From: Fasciolopsis buskii
Taxonomy: Eukaryota > Platyhelminthes > Trematoda > Plagiorchiida > Fasciolidae
Direction: 5' to 3'
Length of the DNA stretch: 64,000 bases
Assembly (NCBI GenBank): GCA_008360955.1
Contig: LUCM01009862.1
Coordinates: 310,001 to 374,000, forward strand
The notes under the pieces: generated by a model
Databases searched by the model: none
Told to the model about the DNA's origin: nothing
Seen by the model: the letters and a program-made list of their open reading frames with translations, nothing else
Shown here: positions 1 to 14,128 of the stretch, one piece after another
How the letters are laid out: each line of letters starts with the position of its first letter
Position numbering within the stretch: the first letter of the stretch is position 1
Program-made: the position numbers and the translations under genes

Positions 1-3000
1 AGCGGTCATCGTAGCTAATCTGCTTGTATGTTTATCTTGGGTGTGTCCCTGAGTGAACAGCGGAATGTCTCCGCATTAAAGATGGATCTAATTGTTGTCA
101 AACAATCACCCTTGAAACGGAGACTAATAAATAACTCTTTCCTTTCAGCCACGAACATCTCAAGTTTACGAGCTACTAATGTGCTTCTCCGGGTAGTCTT
201 TGCTTCGAAGAACATAAGTAATGATGCTAAGCTTATTCAGTTGGGCCTTGGTGAACATGTTTTCACGGCTGTTGAACCTAGCCATTTTGTCAAATTTCTT
301 CCATGTTCTGTGGGTACGAAGCTGTTAAATTTCCTGTACTGACCGGCCCAAGTCTTCTTTGTGAATATGGAAAGTTGGATATACTCGTTCTCTTTTCTAG
401 CCAGTAAATCATTTTGAAAGGAAATCTCACTATCCCAACCCACTTCCGCCGTGAATCGTACGATGTTATGAGCAACACTAAACTCATGTACTACTTTTGT
501 CACATCACAGATTGAGTCAGTAACACAGAATCTCATAAAAAAAGTGATGATAAATATGCAGGCTATTGATGGCTTCTTTCAGCTGATTGGTTCAAATCAC
601 TATCAGGAGGAAATCAACCCAAAAGGGACGCCACAGCTGCACCACCTCTCTGCCAATAGTTACTTCCACTGTATAGGAACAGCATACTGAATGCACGTCT
701 CAGCAGAAGTTTAGGTAAAATGTGAATTGGTACCTCTATATTGATATCGTTGTCGGTCAACGATATGACCACAAATTGTATAGCCTCTACAAAAGGCACG
801 TTTGTGAAAAGTTAAGTTGCATACAATGGCAGCATCATTTCGCTTGATGTAGTCATGCCGCTTGTGACATTCACAAAAAGAAATGTATACTTGACGCTAT
901 GCGAGCAAACCTGCTTACGCAGAGGCTTTAAAAACTCGACCAATTATGTGGCCACAAGTCGGTATGAGAAGCTGGTATTTTAATGTGTAATTTATTCCAA
1001 TCGTTTCAGTTACATCAACTGAGTGGCCGGATTCAAACAGATGTAAGCAAGATGTTCGTAACGGTTTTTATGGTTCTAGCGTTTAACGAAGCCCATGAAG
1101 AAAGGCATTTTGTGATGCCGCCAGGGTAAACTGTTTCACGCAAGTGTCTAATTGTACACAGAAAGGGGCTGTAGAATGTGATACATTTTTAGGCCTGAGT
1201 ATAGGGTAGCTTTCGTTGAACAAAGAGTTATGCCAAAGGCTCAAGATATTCAACAATCAATGACTCCCTGAAGTATTCCATTTAAAAAACAAATTGGTGT
1301 ACAACGTTTTTTCTTAGTTTGCCCATTAGACTGTCTCGTTTATTGTTAATCGACTGTTAATGACACTCGTTTTGATCAACCACTTCATGTAGAAAGCAGA
1401 GCTCATCGTTTGGAGTAAGTCACATGCTTACCTTCTGTTACGTACTGTCAAAACAGTGAACAGAGTTCCGTTTTACTTTCATTGGAACAAAAATGATGAA
1501 ACAGGCATGCTTAGCATTTCAGATGCAGCGACAATTGAGCAATGTAATCAACCCGATTAATTAATCTAATACTTTAGTGCGTCATTCAGTTGTTTGCCTC
1601 CCTTCCAGAGTTAGACTAAGCATTCTAATGTCTTGTTAAAAGAGTGGAGCATAGATGTATTATCGACAGGATAGTCTGCCACACTAAAGGTATCATCAAA
1701 CTAACGACTATGGAGTATTCACTCAGTTATTACAACTGGTTATTTCCGAGATATCCCATGAGGACTTTGATGAGCCTGTTGCATTAAAGTGACCTGCATT
1801 TGGCACTGCTTTTTTATTCACCTACATTTGTCTGCCTTCTGATTGTCCGTTCTATTGGCTAAATCGTACTTTACCCTCAAATAATTTAATCACTTGAGCT
1901 TGAGGCTAGCTACCTGTTTGATAACCGTTAGAATAAATAGCAAACTCCCATTGGAAAGACTTGCATGTCCACTGCAAACGCTGTTGCGCCTGTTGCAATC
2001 GGCAAGATGCTCAAGCTGATAATAACGAGGACTGTGAAAGTTAAGTCCTGTGTTTCTATCCTTAGTTCCGCTGTTTTATTTTCATCCCTATGATTTGTGT
2101 TGCCCTGTTTACTAATTAGCAGTTCAGCGTTCATGCTGTTTAAATTTTGTGTGGTTCACGGTCTTTGCTCATTCCGATCCAGACTTTCTCTTTAGTTGAC
2201 TGCAACTGTAAAGATTACGACTCTTTACCTACTCTGGTTATGTTTAATTCTGTTATACTTTTGTCTGGTTTCATCAGTCGATCTCTTTTTGGTCTCGCCT
2301 CGACCTCCTGGAGGTGCCACAAATGCCGATGCAATTGTTGCACATTTGTAACATGTTCAAGATTGCATTTTAGGATTCCCTAGTGAAAAATTGTATCATT
2401 TTACGAATAGTAAACTTATAGGAAACTTTCTTGAGTGTATTCGGAAACTTGAATTTCTGAAACGGACTTACTAGAAGTTGAAAATCCGGGTAGTACGTCA
2501 CATTGGAACGTGTTAGTGAAACAAGAGAGGAAGTACACGCAACAACTAAAAAAATTCTGGAGTCACTAACGCGACTAGGAAAAGCAGGTGCAATTAAAAC
2601 GCCGCATGATTAGTTGAATCTGACAAAACAACACCAGTTTACCACAAATACCAAGTTTCAACAAGTGGACGCAAATGTAAACATTCATTCATCGAGGGCT
2701 ACTAATACCCACTCTAAAATAACTTTCCTTGGACTATCACAGATAACACCACAATTACCTATCCATACAATAGCTGCAGGTGTATATCTGGTTAATTTCT
2801 TTTTCTCGCGTCAGCACATTGCATTGTATTACCCCGGGAGCACATCAAACAGAGATCCAACGAAAAGGTTTTTGGGAAAAACAGCATGTTTTTTTCGTGA
2901 AATAATTTACAGGCCTTGATTACCATGATCCCATTCACCAGTAACTGGCCCTGATCAGTTAACTCATCTATACTGTTGTTGGAAGATGCCCAACGTCGTT

Positions 3001-3118
3001 CGAAATCTGCCGAAAAAAGAATGCATCGGGAGACGTTAACGTCTGAGTTCAAGACATTTATCCCGAAGCATCAGGGAAGCTGCAGCCATAATGTCTCCCG
3101 TGATTACCTAATCATAAC
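1..3118. other. Anonymous DNA, no gene recognised
   Basis: Frames reach 104 codons (28-342) but overlap frames of similar length on the other strand and match nothing I know. No tRNA, SINE or LINE signature seen. Confidence 0.6.
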
Positions 3119-3205
3119 GAATGGTTTTTCAGCCTTCAAACATGGATTTTAGTCTTTGCGAATGGTTTCAGCCTTCAATCATGTTTTTTTCAGCCATCAT
3201 GCCAT
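3119..3205 (+). repeat. Short degenerate tandem repeat, about 41-bp period
   Basis: GAATGGTTTTTCAGCCTTCA at 3119 recurs as GAATGGTTTCAGCCTTCA at 3160, followed by a partial third unit TTTTTTCAGCCATCATG. Two to two and a half units are visible. No coding potential. Confidence 0.75.
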
Positions 3206-6200
3206 GCTTGCAGATCTACTGGCAATCTATCCTCAAAGTAGCATAAACAAATAAGCTTTTAAAGTATTAACCAAATTTTTGAAGGATTGTTTCGAAGCGA
3301 ACATTTTATAGATGCACTTTTGCAAGAGCATTGCAATAAACTTTAGAAAATGGTTGTCATAATAAGCACAGTTAAAAGAGGAAATGCTCCAAAATGCAAT
3401 GCGGCAAGTAACCTTGAAAAATTGATATCAGCATTTTATAGATGCTATGAGCTTCTATTTGTTGAAGGCTTCTATGGGTTTGAAGAATGGATTTTATGGT
3501 GTTAGGCACCATACCGAATGTCCTGGCTTTAGATGAATGGCACTGGCTTCTCGATGAATCGGTACATTAATAATAATAAACAGAGCCTTAGTATTTGGCT
3601 CTCCTCTGGAAGGTTTGTTGGGAAAACCTTTTAAGGAATTCTTCCAAATTGAACCTAGTTAATAGTTGACATTGATAGTTCAACACCCTGATGGACGACA
3701 GACAAGACAACGCCTTAAGGTTAGCTCCCTTGCAAAAAGGTAGAGACCTATTGCAAGGACTGACCACTTTCGAACGCTTTGCGAATGTGGACACCAGATT
3801 CTGAGATTTGCTTCATCAGTATATAGCCCAAGTTTTCTAAACGATTTTTGGTCAACCACTGTGTGAAATCAGCTTGTTTTTCGTTCACATCAAGTGGGTT
3901 GTGTTCCGTTGGTTGTACCAACAGTTTTTTCTCGCTGAAGCATGTCCATCTAACAAGCGATTGGTTGACGTGGCAGGTAGTTTAACTTCCATTTTTGTCT
4001 TCATCTGAACTAAAGAACACTCAGGATTGTTATCCACTACGGTGCATAAATTTGGAGAAATTCATCGTCAACTTCTCAAGAAGTAGCTCCGCGCTTCACA
4101 TTTTTAGGGGCCGATTTGGCGTTAGGCCGATATGTCTTAATCTTTATTCCTTTAGCTTACCCGAGACAAACCATATTGCCTTTGTTCACAGCCTATTGAA
4201 CAATAGACCTTTTCTCTTAGACTTTGTATGATACCGTCTTTTTAGTCTTTCTAAAACATCCACTTCAATCAAGCTTTCAGTATTGATCGAGTGAACAAAC
4301 CGCCAAATGTTGAACTATCCTGAAGCCCCCTATTAAAAATGTCCCCCACATTGGCAGGTAGAAAACCTCTAGTAAAAAGCCGTAACGGCTCATTGACCAC
4401 GTAACGACAACGGGCTCTCCTGCACCTAACTGCTAATTATAGCTGACGTGGAGTTCGGAAATCGTCGCAATCGAATTTTATTTTTGGAGCAAAACGCGAC
4501 TTAAAATATAGGGCTTCCCGCGTAAATATTGTCTTAGCTCTGACAGCGTCTCATGTCTTTGTACTCCCCAAAACAACGTCGCAGATATAAATGTGGGTTT
4601 CTGAGACGGAATCAGTCTCGGCTGCTAGTCAGATCAGTTCATACTGTGAATTGCTTAGCATGCAATTGTTTTCAGTTGGTCATCATAGTCACCCTTAATG
4701 CCTTCAGACCTTAATTGCAAACAATTCTCGTAATGGTCAGTTTGATCTTCATAATAACAAGTGAAATCACGGCTCACTCGTAATCACTTCGCAATCAGCT
4801 GCCTCAAAATCCCGAAACAACAAACTTTCAAATTTTCCTGCACCGAAAGCATTCATCGGTTTGGAAGTCCTAATTCATCAGCAGAAGACAAACGTCTGCA
4901 GGCGCCGTCGGAACAATTTTGGTTTCAGGTTCGACCATTTTCGGATTGCATGGTACATTTCGAAGTGTTCAACATAGAATTCAAAACCTATGTAGTTACG
5001 TTATTATTCAAGGAATTCCAACCGAAGCCTTCAGAACAAAAGAGTGACCGCGATGATAACTGTTATTTTTCGGAAAATTACTAAAAACTACTTATTACTT
5101 TGACAAATGAACGAAAAAGCAAACCTGGAATACGGATGCAAGAAAACAGTAGGACATCAGGCAGCAGCAAGATCAGAACTCGTACTATGCCGAATACTAC
5201 GTGTTTATGTAAATGATGCAGGGAAACGAAACAGTTTATAGTTCAGTGACAATCACCACTGCCTTACAGCTAGCTGGAAGAATCAGATTCTTACGATCAC
5301 CACCTCATTGTCAACTGTTCGATTTAAGCTGGTTTCCCACGCGTCTTTACATATTTCCTTCACAGGGAGCATTTATTCATTTTTAGAGTCCAAACAGTAA
5401 AAGTGGCGTGAATGATTCCTGTCTGATTCCAAGGCCACAGTGTTGGATAGTTGAGAGTTATTGAAAATAATTTTTACCGCATAATCATTAAAGTATGCGC
5501 AGTAAATTAGCTGAAATCAATATTACTTACCAATCTACTGATTTTTTACCTAGCTCTTCCTCAGCCGCTTTCCAAGATCAAAGCCGCTACGCATTTTACT
5601 CTCGGTGACCCGTAGCTAGAAGAATGTAAGCGGAGTTTTCTATTCCATGCAGAACCTAAAACCGTTTGCATTTGGATTTTACGTGCACCATTTTGCAATC
5701 ACGACAGCTCCACAGTCGCTGACGATGACATATTTCCTACAACCGACAAGCATCAGCTACAAAGCAAGCAAACAAGCATTTATCAAGTTGTTGTCTCTAT
5801 AATATGCGGCAAATTCTTAGAATGAAGGGTGGATTATTTACATTCCTGAAACGCTCGCTAGAGTACTCATTCAGCTCTGGTCAAGACCGACGAAACATGA
5901 TCACGAAAGCTCAAAGTCGGTCAGCACGCCCACATCAATGTGTTCGTCCGCAGGCGCATTCAGTTACAAACCGGTCAGAAGTCGACGTAAAAAGGTGTGC
6001 GCATGCGTTCGTTTGCTTCTGTTGCATGTCCCATGTATCCCTATAGACAGCAACCAGACAACCAACATAAGCATATCAATGCATGTAGCGCTGGTGCGTT
6101 GTGTGCGAGTGGTCCAACACATTTGATTACTGAGTGAGAATTTGTGGAGACCCGAAACCTTCATCGCAAGCCTGAATATGGTAAGCCGCACCAACCAGTT

Positions 6201-9200
6201 ATGCGGCAGCACAGTCCTTTGGGACTGACAATTTGGACTTCGACTAGGGATAATCTTGTTCTGAACATTAAGCCGATTAGTTGCCGAAAAGTGGACTTGG
6301 TAACAGTCTCGATTTTTCTAACGTTTTGCATGGATAACTCTAACAGTTTCATTAGTCTGTGTTTACCTTGTTTCCTCAAGTACTTATTCGTTAATAACAA
6401 AGTTACAACACAAGGTTCACAGGTTTGTAAAACCTGTTCCTGCGCAACAGTGCAGTAGATATTTTATGCGACATATGCAACAGAAGGCGGACATGCAACC
6501 TCTATAGGGTGTCATATGTAAGGTGTTGCATTTTTGTGAGCCGACAGAAGCAAAATGTATACACAAAGACGTTCAAGCAGCTCTAACCAAGCCAAACAAT
6601 TGAGTTGCATATTGAGGAATGCTTTCGCTTAACTGTAATCCGTTTTGACATGTAGTCCTTAAGTCGAGTATAGACACGATGCAACTCACAATCACTATCA
6701 TTTTTCGCTCCTTCTTTACAGATTTTTCCCCTTTGTTCCTAGCAGATAAGCTTTTCCATTCACCTATTTTTTGCACTAAGTTCGTGTTATTTTCCTAAAG
6801 ATTGGCACAACAACCGGAGCATCATCATTTGACAGGACTTTTTGGAGGTAGTTTTGCACAGTAACCAATAAGAACACGGTTATTGCTCCCTGGGAACTCA
6901 AAAGACAAAGATAACTTTATTTCAAATTCGCTACTGTTTTCGTTAATTCCGAAGGCAAAACTAACTAGTTCGGCCAATCATAGTCTTGCATTTTGAAAAA
7001 AACAGAGGACAAAGGACTACTAATATTCAGTTGATATGTCTGTATTTCTTTGGCGGGACTCCCTTCAATTATTTTCCCCAAGTTTGGACCGGTATCATTC
7101 CATGCAAACTAAATTACATTCCTCAAGTCGATGTTGCCACTTGTTCGCATTGTTCTTGTATAATCCGACCAGATAAAGTTCCCCTTTAGAATAAATGCTC
7201 ATTGAAATAATGAAGCAAAATGAAAAGCAGCAGCATACTCTCGAAACTGACTGCCATTTTAGGCATAACTTTGCAGGCAAATCCTTCCAAATAATGCAAT
7301 GCTGAAACATGAAACACTACTCACCCAACTGATTTGCAGGACAGAATTGCTTTGATGCGAAGACTGGTTCTCATGCACTTGCTGCATGTAGTTTCAAAAC
7401 GCTAATGGTCCAGACAAACAGTAGCAAAAGAGCTAATTGGTGGCCACCGGATCTTTCTTGGAAGCCACCAGGGAAAAACATAAATAGGGATTGTCGCACT
7501 TTAAACCTCTCGTAGTACGGGTCAAGTAGACTAATTTAAAACCGGGAAAACAAGGAACATGTGATACTTGACAGCATTTCTTCGACAAGTGAAATTTGTG
7601 CCACCGGAAGAAGTTATTTCACTGTTATCATTTCCTTCAACTTTAATAACACAATTACCAATTATTCTTGGCCTTGAATTAATTCCACCCATCACTTAAA
7701 TCTGCACATTGCTTTCTGAATACTTGAAATTGTCTGCTGTAGATCTGACGGTAGGCAAACCGCAACTGGTTCCTTTGATCACGCATCACACTAATTGGTT
7801 GCTGTATACAAGGGTCTACGGTTGAGCAAATTTCTGATAAGTAGGGCAGCTGTACTATGCAGAACGGGAGCTCAGCAAACTACTAAGAGCGTATCCAGGT
7901 GGGTTGGCTGCTTTGTTATTCGTTTCACAATCTTCGATTCTCGTTTTCTGTTTACCACTCCGGACCTAGCAGACATGAACTCCTGGCGATTCCTAACGAA
8001 AAGGAAACGACGATGTATAGTGGCTGACTCGATGGCTTTGTTGACGACTAGTAAAATGTATGCGGCAGCCAGGACGATCGTCTAGGCATCAAACCCAGTC
8101 GTGTTTGTCTTTTCAACACTGAATGACCATTTACAGGCATATCAGAGAAACCGTTACGTCATCAAGTAGCTGAACATGCCTTGGCATGATTAAGGAACAA
8201 CTTTATGTTAATGCTGCAACTAACGCAAGAGAAATGTCCCAGATTTTTGGTCACAGTAAATCCTTGGAGGAATAGTCCCTGAACAACACATGTTTAAAAT
8301 TGCTTATCGCAATCACAACAGGAGTTTATTACTTGCGCACCTGTGATGATTAAAACTTTGATTTTTGTGAGAAAAATGAAACTTTTATCCTTCGAACTCC
8401 CCAGTACTACTGGTTGATGATATTTGCGGTTTTCTTACTTGAGACTCATCGTTTCTGGCTATGTGAACAGTTACCATGACTAACTAGGAATCTGGTCAAA
8501 ATGCGACTGAACAGGTTTGGGTGCACAGTGGAAACCACTGGAACAAACTTCAGAAGCGTTGATTTTTCATCTTTTGAAACAGCTTTGTGCAAATCGCAGT
8601 CAGATGCATCGAAATTAGTACTCGCCTTCAAATACGAAGGAAATCTAGTTAGTAGGACTTTGAGTCAATCTGCGTCTGCGGAAAGCGAAACCAAGCGTGG
8701 ACGTCACCCACACTTTATTAGTGAGCTTGTTCGTGTTTGACCATCTTCCACTGAGGTCCTGCACCTCAGACGACAAAGTACACGGGGTGCTAAATCGCGG
8801 GATGGTGTATACGCGCGGATTTGCATCCCGTCAAGGTCGATGACCTTCTAGTTTTTGATCAATTCAACTTCAGGTAAAACTGTCAAACTCAGTGTAAACA
8901 TAGCTAAATTTGTGACAAGACAGCCAAGATTTTCATTTCCAGATTGCAATATTTAGATGTCTTGCGAAGCCTGCGCTGTAGGAACGAACTTCAAGCAGAG
9001 CCTATAGATGATAATATCGTCACCTGTGTTGACCATGAAAAGACAACAAAGATTCGAAAACCGCACAGACCACTTTTTTATTTATTCAATCCCAATTAGC
9101 CACAACTCTTTTGAGGAACCAGTCGGCAGATTTCATAACAGCTATCATTTTCCACATCTCAGCATCATTTGAATGGCGAGTGATAGACTGTCTATTGTTA

Positions 9201-9300
9201 TTCCCATCTAAGCAAATTCAAGACTTATTATTTTACTTGGTTCCATTAAATCTATCCACAATAGAGAGGCTAAATTCATTTTACAATTCCATTTAGAGAG
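3206..9300. other. Anonymous DNA, no gene recognised
   Basis: Frames of 60-107 codons on both strands, none with recognisable motifs. A direct repeat CATTTTATAGATGC occurs near 3303 and 3433. A TATA-like AGATATAAATG lies near 4583, downstream of a CRE-like TGACGT (4443), but no gene start follows clearly. A perfect 7-bp hairpin (CTGAGGT/ACCTCAG) lies at 8751-8769. Confidence 0.55.
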
Positions 9301-12300
9301 GCTGCATAAATAAACAGCAGCCAGCTGCACGCTGTTTTAGAAGCTCCGCCTAAATGAAAATAATTTAATTCAATAAGATTTACCAGCCCTAACTGGAGTT
9401 TGAACTCACCGAATACAAAACCAATAACACTTATGTCTCATTCACAGAGTTCGAGCAAAGAGAAAAAACTAGTATTTGTGATTGAATATTTAGTAAATGC
9501 TTCAGCATATCGTCACTTTCATTGACTGATATTCAGTCACTTCTTTGCATGAGCCGGAAGTCTGAGTTCCGGGCACAATTTACTTGTCATTTTCAACTAT
9601 ATATACTGGCTTAGAATAGGGAAACAAACCTAATTTTGGTTTGTAGGTGAACAAAGAATAAACACATGTTTTAAAATACAGTGCTAAATTTTGCTTACTT
9701 CTCTAACCATGAAATTGATACGACATAAGGCACATTTTGGATGTTGGTCCTAAAAGGTTAGCACTAGAATTTCATTTTAATTATTAAAGGCACGCTTGGA
9801 TGTTGCGTCCATTCCAGGATCACTAGCTGATTTGTATGAAATTTCTCGCCAGTTAGACAAAGTTTATTTCCATAAAGATGACACAAGATCGGAAAATATG
9901 GTCTTTGTTCTGCATAACGTGCATTGCACAGGGTAGTCACGGGTAAGCAGACTCGAAGAGCGGCAGTAATCCCAAAACCGGACGTATGAGCCCAGGGAAA
10001 CTTTATCCTTTCGTCCTTAGACAAAATTTACTAAGTACTATTCTCAAAGAAAAGTTCTCGAAAGTTCTTTAGAACTCAACTAATGACCAAAGTATCCGTG
10101 GTGTCTATAGTCAAAACCTGATAGGAGAAGCAAAAGCCATAAGGATATCGGTTTATTAATTCTTTCCATAGATAAATCATCTCGCTTTCCCAAACTTTCT
10201 GACGAGAAGGACAGCTGTCCGAAAGTTAACAGTTCTGTGCAAAAATCTCTCCAGGTGTCTAGTTTGGCCACCCCAACCTGTCTAAAGCTTAAATAACTCT
10301 TTACGGAGAAGAACAGCTGTTTAGAATAAAATAAATTTTAGAAAATGTCTTCGACGTGCGCACATTAAAGCATTCGTCCATCTTTTTAAAATCGTCTGAA
10401 ACAAGTAAGAACTATTTCATACATTCCTAACCGCACGACATCGATATTGCTTTGGCAAAAGTGTCTAAAACTCATCACTGATTTACGAGTATTTGGCAGC
10501 ACACATCAACAATTTATTCAAGAATTTCAGTCGATAAAATTTTACTTCGTGTTAATTTCTTTAATCCGCTGTTTTTTATCTCTCAGTGGCAATACTGCAC
10601 CTATCAGCATTTTGGTATTCAAACGAGAATATCTCCAATGGAGATCAGTTCTTCGTTCGAGAACCCTCAAATGACTGACTCTCCTTTTCCAAAAATAATG
10701 CAGTCCGTACTACTCTAGGAAGAAGAGATATTTGGCCACGAGTCAGTGACGCCATGCAGCTAACGAAAATTACCTATAAACTTATGTTACGCAGTCTGAT
10801 CAAAACCACAAAAGAACAACCGTCGGAGAAGTATGAATAACAATAAAGTACGGAATTCGGTGAATTGATCGGTCTTTTCGTTGCTTGTTGTCCGGTTAAC
10901 ATTGTTTGCAATGCTTGTGTACTGAGTGGTTTGCACACAATGTTTCCAGCAATTTAAACCAGTGACTTCATCACTTACAATTCATTAACAACGAGGCACT
11001 ATGACAATATAATAGGCTAGCCAAAAGGTAACGTGCGCGATCATTACTTGAAATTTCAAAATCATATTTTCTTGGGTTGGAACAGTCGTCTGAAGAAATG
11101 TTCTTAGAGCACCAGAAAATTTTTGTTATTTGCTAGAAGAAAACTGTTTTCTTTCGTATAGATGACGCCTAAACTTATTCGTTATTCCGCAAAAGTCTGA
11201 GATGTTCTCAACTGGACTAAACTCAACAAAGGACCAGTAAATAAAACCCCAAAGAAACTCATCTGCCATAAACTGACATAACAGTGCACGCATACCCAAC
11301 AAAAATGTCAAAAATCCAAATCATCCCAGAGACACAGGTTTCACCCAGTGTGTCACCAACTTCTAGAGTGTACCTCAGGGCAGGCGTGAACATTGTCGGC
11401 GAAATTCTGCATTGACCTGCCTGAAGCGGTTAACATACGGTCATGCAAGCAGCCAGTAAAAGCGATTCACATTGCAGAACGTCACCGCGAATGAAAAGGT
11501 AGATGACCGAGAATGGTTTTCATCCTGTTGCTTTCTTCCCAAAAATGATAGCCACATCAATAGGTATGATTTGGAGGAAGGTTACTATCGACTGCAAGCT
11601 GCTGAATGGCGAAAAGTGACCCGTGGCGCGATCGTCCGAATCCACGAACCTAATCTCAAAAAGATACTGTATCAATTTTTTTGGTTCCGCCGGTCAACCA
11701 TGTGCTGCGTAACCTCATTTTCGAACAACCGACGTTCACTAGAGCCCCAGTAATTCCAATACGTAGGCTAATTTACCCTCGCAGAAGGTAATATTGTGGT
11801 ACCATGTGGATATGATATTCATTGGTTGGTTCAGCCGGTGCACAAAATTACCTGAAACCGTGTAATTTCGAAATTGGAACGAAACAAAAAGTGGCAACGT
11901 CGCAACATTTCGGCAGTAAACGGTAACAAAGCCGTAGCCAGTTAGCACAAACACGATGGAACAAGATATACGGCAACCAAGAGAAAAGTTATTGGTAACG
12001 ACATAGATAAGGCAGTCTGGCAAACGACTTGAGCAGAGTGAGATTTTTAAAATCTCTTCACTAAAATTTTCTGTTCGTTTTAAGATGACATTTCATAAAT
12101 GTGAGACAGTTATCCTTTGGCGAGCAGCAGTAGTCAGCGAAATCTTCATGTTACTATCATTTCCGCAGTTTAGCAAAATTCCACATATTTCTCCAACCTA
12201 TCAAGGCATCCGAAGCAAGCTGGTCTGTGACAACCGATTGGTATGGGCCAACCTTGGTCATCTGCGAGAGTCCGTAGATTTATCTACAAATTTATAGGTG

Positions 12301-12747
12301 GTAAGCTATATATCAAAAAGGTTTGCCACTCAAGTCGCTCATGTTCAAGTCAAGTAGATGCTTTGTGCATCTAGTGGAACGGATATTCAGCCTTCACATA
12401 ACCCAAAAATGCGTTCTTAGTGTGAACAAAATCTGTACAATGAATACGTCGGATATTCATAAGATACCACCGCAGGCCTTTTGTAAGCTTGAATATTGAG
12501 GTTTCGGGTTTCTTCAGGAATTGGGAACGACAGAACAACTGTTTGTTTGGGTACATGCATGAATATGTTTATAATTGGAACGCACGACGGAGAAGAAATG
12601 CACTGCTCTAGGTTTGTCTGTATAGGGTGAGAAGGATCAACGAGTATTCATGCGGAAAGCCTCTGGGGACATTAAATGAATTGAAAAATGATGAATTTCC
12701 TGATCAGGTATTGTACAGGCCGCTGTAAGAAGATAGGACCTTAAGGA
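9301..12747. other. Anonymous DNA, no gene recognised
   Basis: A B-box-like GAGTTTGAACTC lies at 9396-9407 without a partner A box. The 93-codon plus frame at 11472-11753 and the 94-codon minus frame at 11739-12023 are unrecognised. Confidence 0.55.
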
Positions 12748-12761
12748 ATATATATATATAT
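12748..12761. repeat. (AT)7 run at the 3' side of the RT relic
   Basis: A short pure AT dinucleotide run abuts the last recognisable codons of the minus-strand RT relic. On that strand it would lie immediately 3' of the element. It may be a simple-repeat tail of the kind some LINEs end in, or chance. Confidence 0.6.
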
Positions 12762-12763
12762 CA

Positions 12764-13860
12764 TTAAGAGACCGGGAAAAGTGACGGGAAGCCCGTGGAG
12801 CCAGAGAGGTAGGAAATAGGGAAAAACAAAACGTTTGACTTGTGAGTGCGCAGTAGAATTTCAGACGTGATACATAAGAAGATAGACTCCTTGTTTTCTA
12901 AAATGTGGCTTACGTGCCCTGACCATGTAAGACTTTGATTCAATATCATACTAAGGTCCTTTATTAAATCTTGATGAGTCACTTGTTGCCCATCACTACA
13001 TACTAAAATGCAAATGTCATTAGGAAGAGTGTGATGGATGAATTTCGTGACAGAAAGTAAAATGTCTACACATTTATCAGGAATAATAGACTGACTATGC
13101 TTCCTGGATCATTTTGAGAGTTGTGTGATAACATTTTGGTAATCAGAGATGAAGCAATACAGGGATACTATAGGCCAAGAATCACATCGTCTGCGTACTT
13201 GATAATGAATTTACGAGCGTTCATTGGGATGGAAGAGGCGCCGGCAGAACTTCTAGGATAATTTCAAGAACGGAAGCGGTACCATTGTAATAGGTGAATC
13301 CCTTCCGGCTAGGGAAATAGTCGGTCAGGAGGAAAATCAGAGAAGGTTCTACATCCGAACGGGAGAGGATTGAGAGCAACTGCTCCTTGTCAATGCAGTT
13401 GAAAAGATCATGGTAGCCAAAGAAGCAGTTCCTAAATTCTTTGCTCTCTTTGACCAATGCACAAGAAGTGAATTGTGGTAGTGTGTCCAGAGCCGAGGTT
13501 GAACCTGAAGTCTCGATTAGAGGAGTTTGGGAAGATGCAGGATAAGGAATAATTAACTTTTCTAAGGCTTTTACTCCACGGAATCACAAGCATTAGGATA
13601 AAACTTGGAGGAATTCTTTTTAATAAGGGAGTTCATAGCAGCTGACCTCCACTGATCCGGAAAATTTGTTTTCATACAAGCATTTACTGCAGGATATTTT
13701 AGAGTTCAGTAAAGATTTTTATAATAATCTGGGATAAGAATAGATGAAGGCACTTGTGAAAAGATACTTCCAATGATAGGAAAAACGGAGGACCCGGCTT
13801 TCATGTTAAGTGATTTGTTGAGAGTTTCAACATGCACAGCTGCAGGCTTGTGTGCAGATG
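12764..13860 (-). pseudogene. Decayed non-LTR retrotransposon reverse transcriptase (jockey/CR1-like)
   Basis: Reading the minus strand from about 13860 down, blocks of a non-LTR reverse transcriptase appear in the right order but in different frames. First is a fingers-like segment with FPDQWRSAAMNSLIKK (top coordinate about 13663). Next is the palm A region at 13457-13221, with CFFGYHDLFNCIDKEQLL and then YYNGTASVL; the Asp in YHDL near 13408 is the likely motif A metal ligand. Then comes the catalytic box KYADDVIL, with YADD at 13197-13186. Last is a thumb-side segment ending in DLIKDLSMILNQSLTWSGHVSHIL, about 12970-12900. The segments use three different frames with intervening stops, so no intact protein is made. 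A full-length ORF2 of this class would also carry an upstream endonuclease, which I do not see. The order of motifs makes reverse transcriptase secure. The clade (jockey, CR1 or L2) is inference. Confidence 0.82.
13186..13197 (-). other. YADD catalytic motif of the decayed reverse transcriptase
   Basis: The minus strand reads Lys-Tyr-Ala-Asp-Asp-Val here, preceded by RKFII and followed by ILGL. In reverse transcriptases the two Asp residues of this box bind catalytic metal. It is intact at residue level, although the surrounding frame is broken on both sides. Confidence 0.85.
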
Positions 13861-13897
13861 AACCTCAGCATAAATCTTTGGGTAATAGCCATGTTTA

Positions 13898-14128
13898 TTA
13901 TGGGTTTCTACAGTGCAAAGGATTAGATATGCACAAGTAATTCAGTCCGGACACCTCCTTAATAGACTGTGTTAGCTGCCTGACTGATATATGATCCTTT
14001 CGGATTGCTCCATTGATTGCGCTGATTATGATATTGGCGGTCGCTGCAATTTTCACAAATCCAGTCAAATCGGATTCAAGTACTTGGTCAATGATAACAG
14101 CTATAATGGCAATGAGAAAGTGTAGCAT
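13898..14128 (-). other. Unrecognised 76-codon ORF upstream of the RT relic
   Basis: This frame lies just upstream, on the same strand, of the reverse transcriptase relic and so could be an earlier part of the same element. I see a hydrophobic, isoleucine-rich first 40 residues and no endonuclease motif. At this length and base composition it could equally be a chance ORF. No function is assigned. Confidence 0.15.

Noticed and set aside
9395..9451. Possible tRNA or SINE from a B-box-like GAGTTTGAACTC
   Set aside because: No A box at a workable distance on either strand and no cloverleaf pairing.
11472..11753. 93-codon frame with RYDLEEGYYRLQ resembling an LTR-element reverse transcriptase palm
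   Set aside because: Only a short chance-like match; flanking RT motifs (LPFG, YxDD) are absent in any frame nearby.
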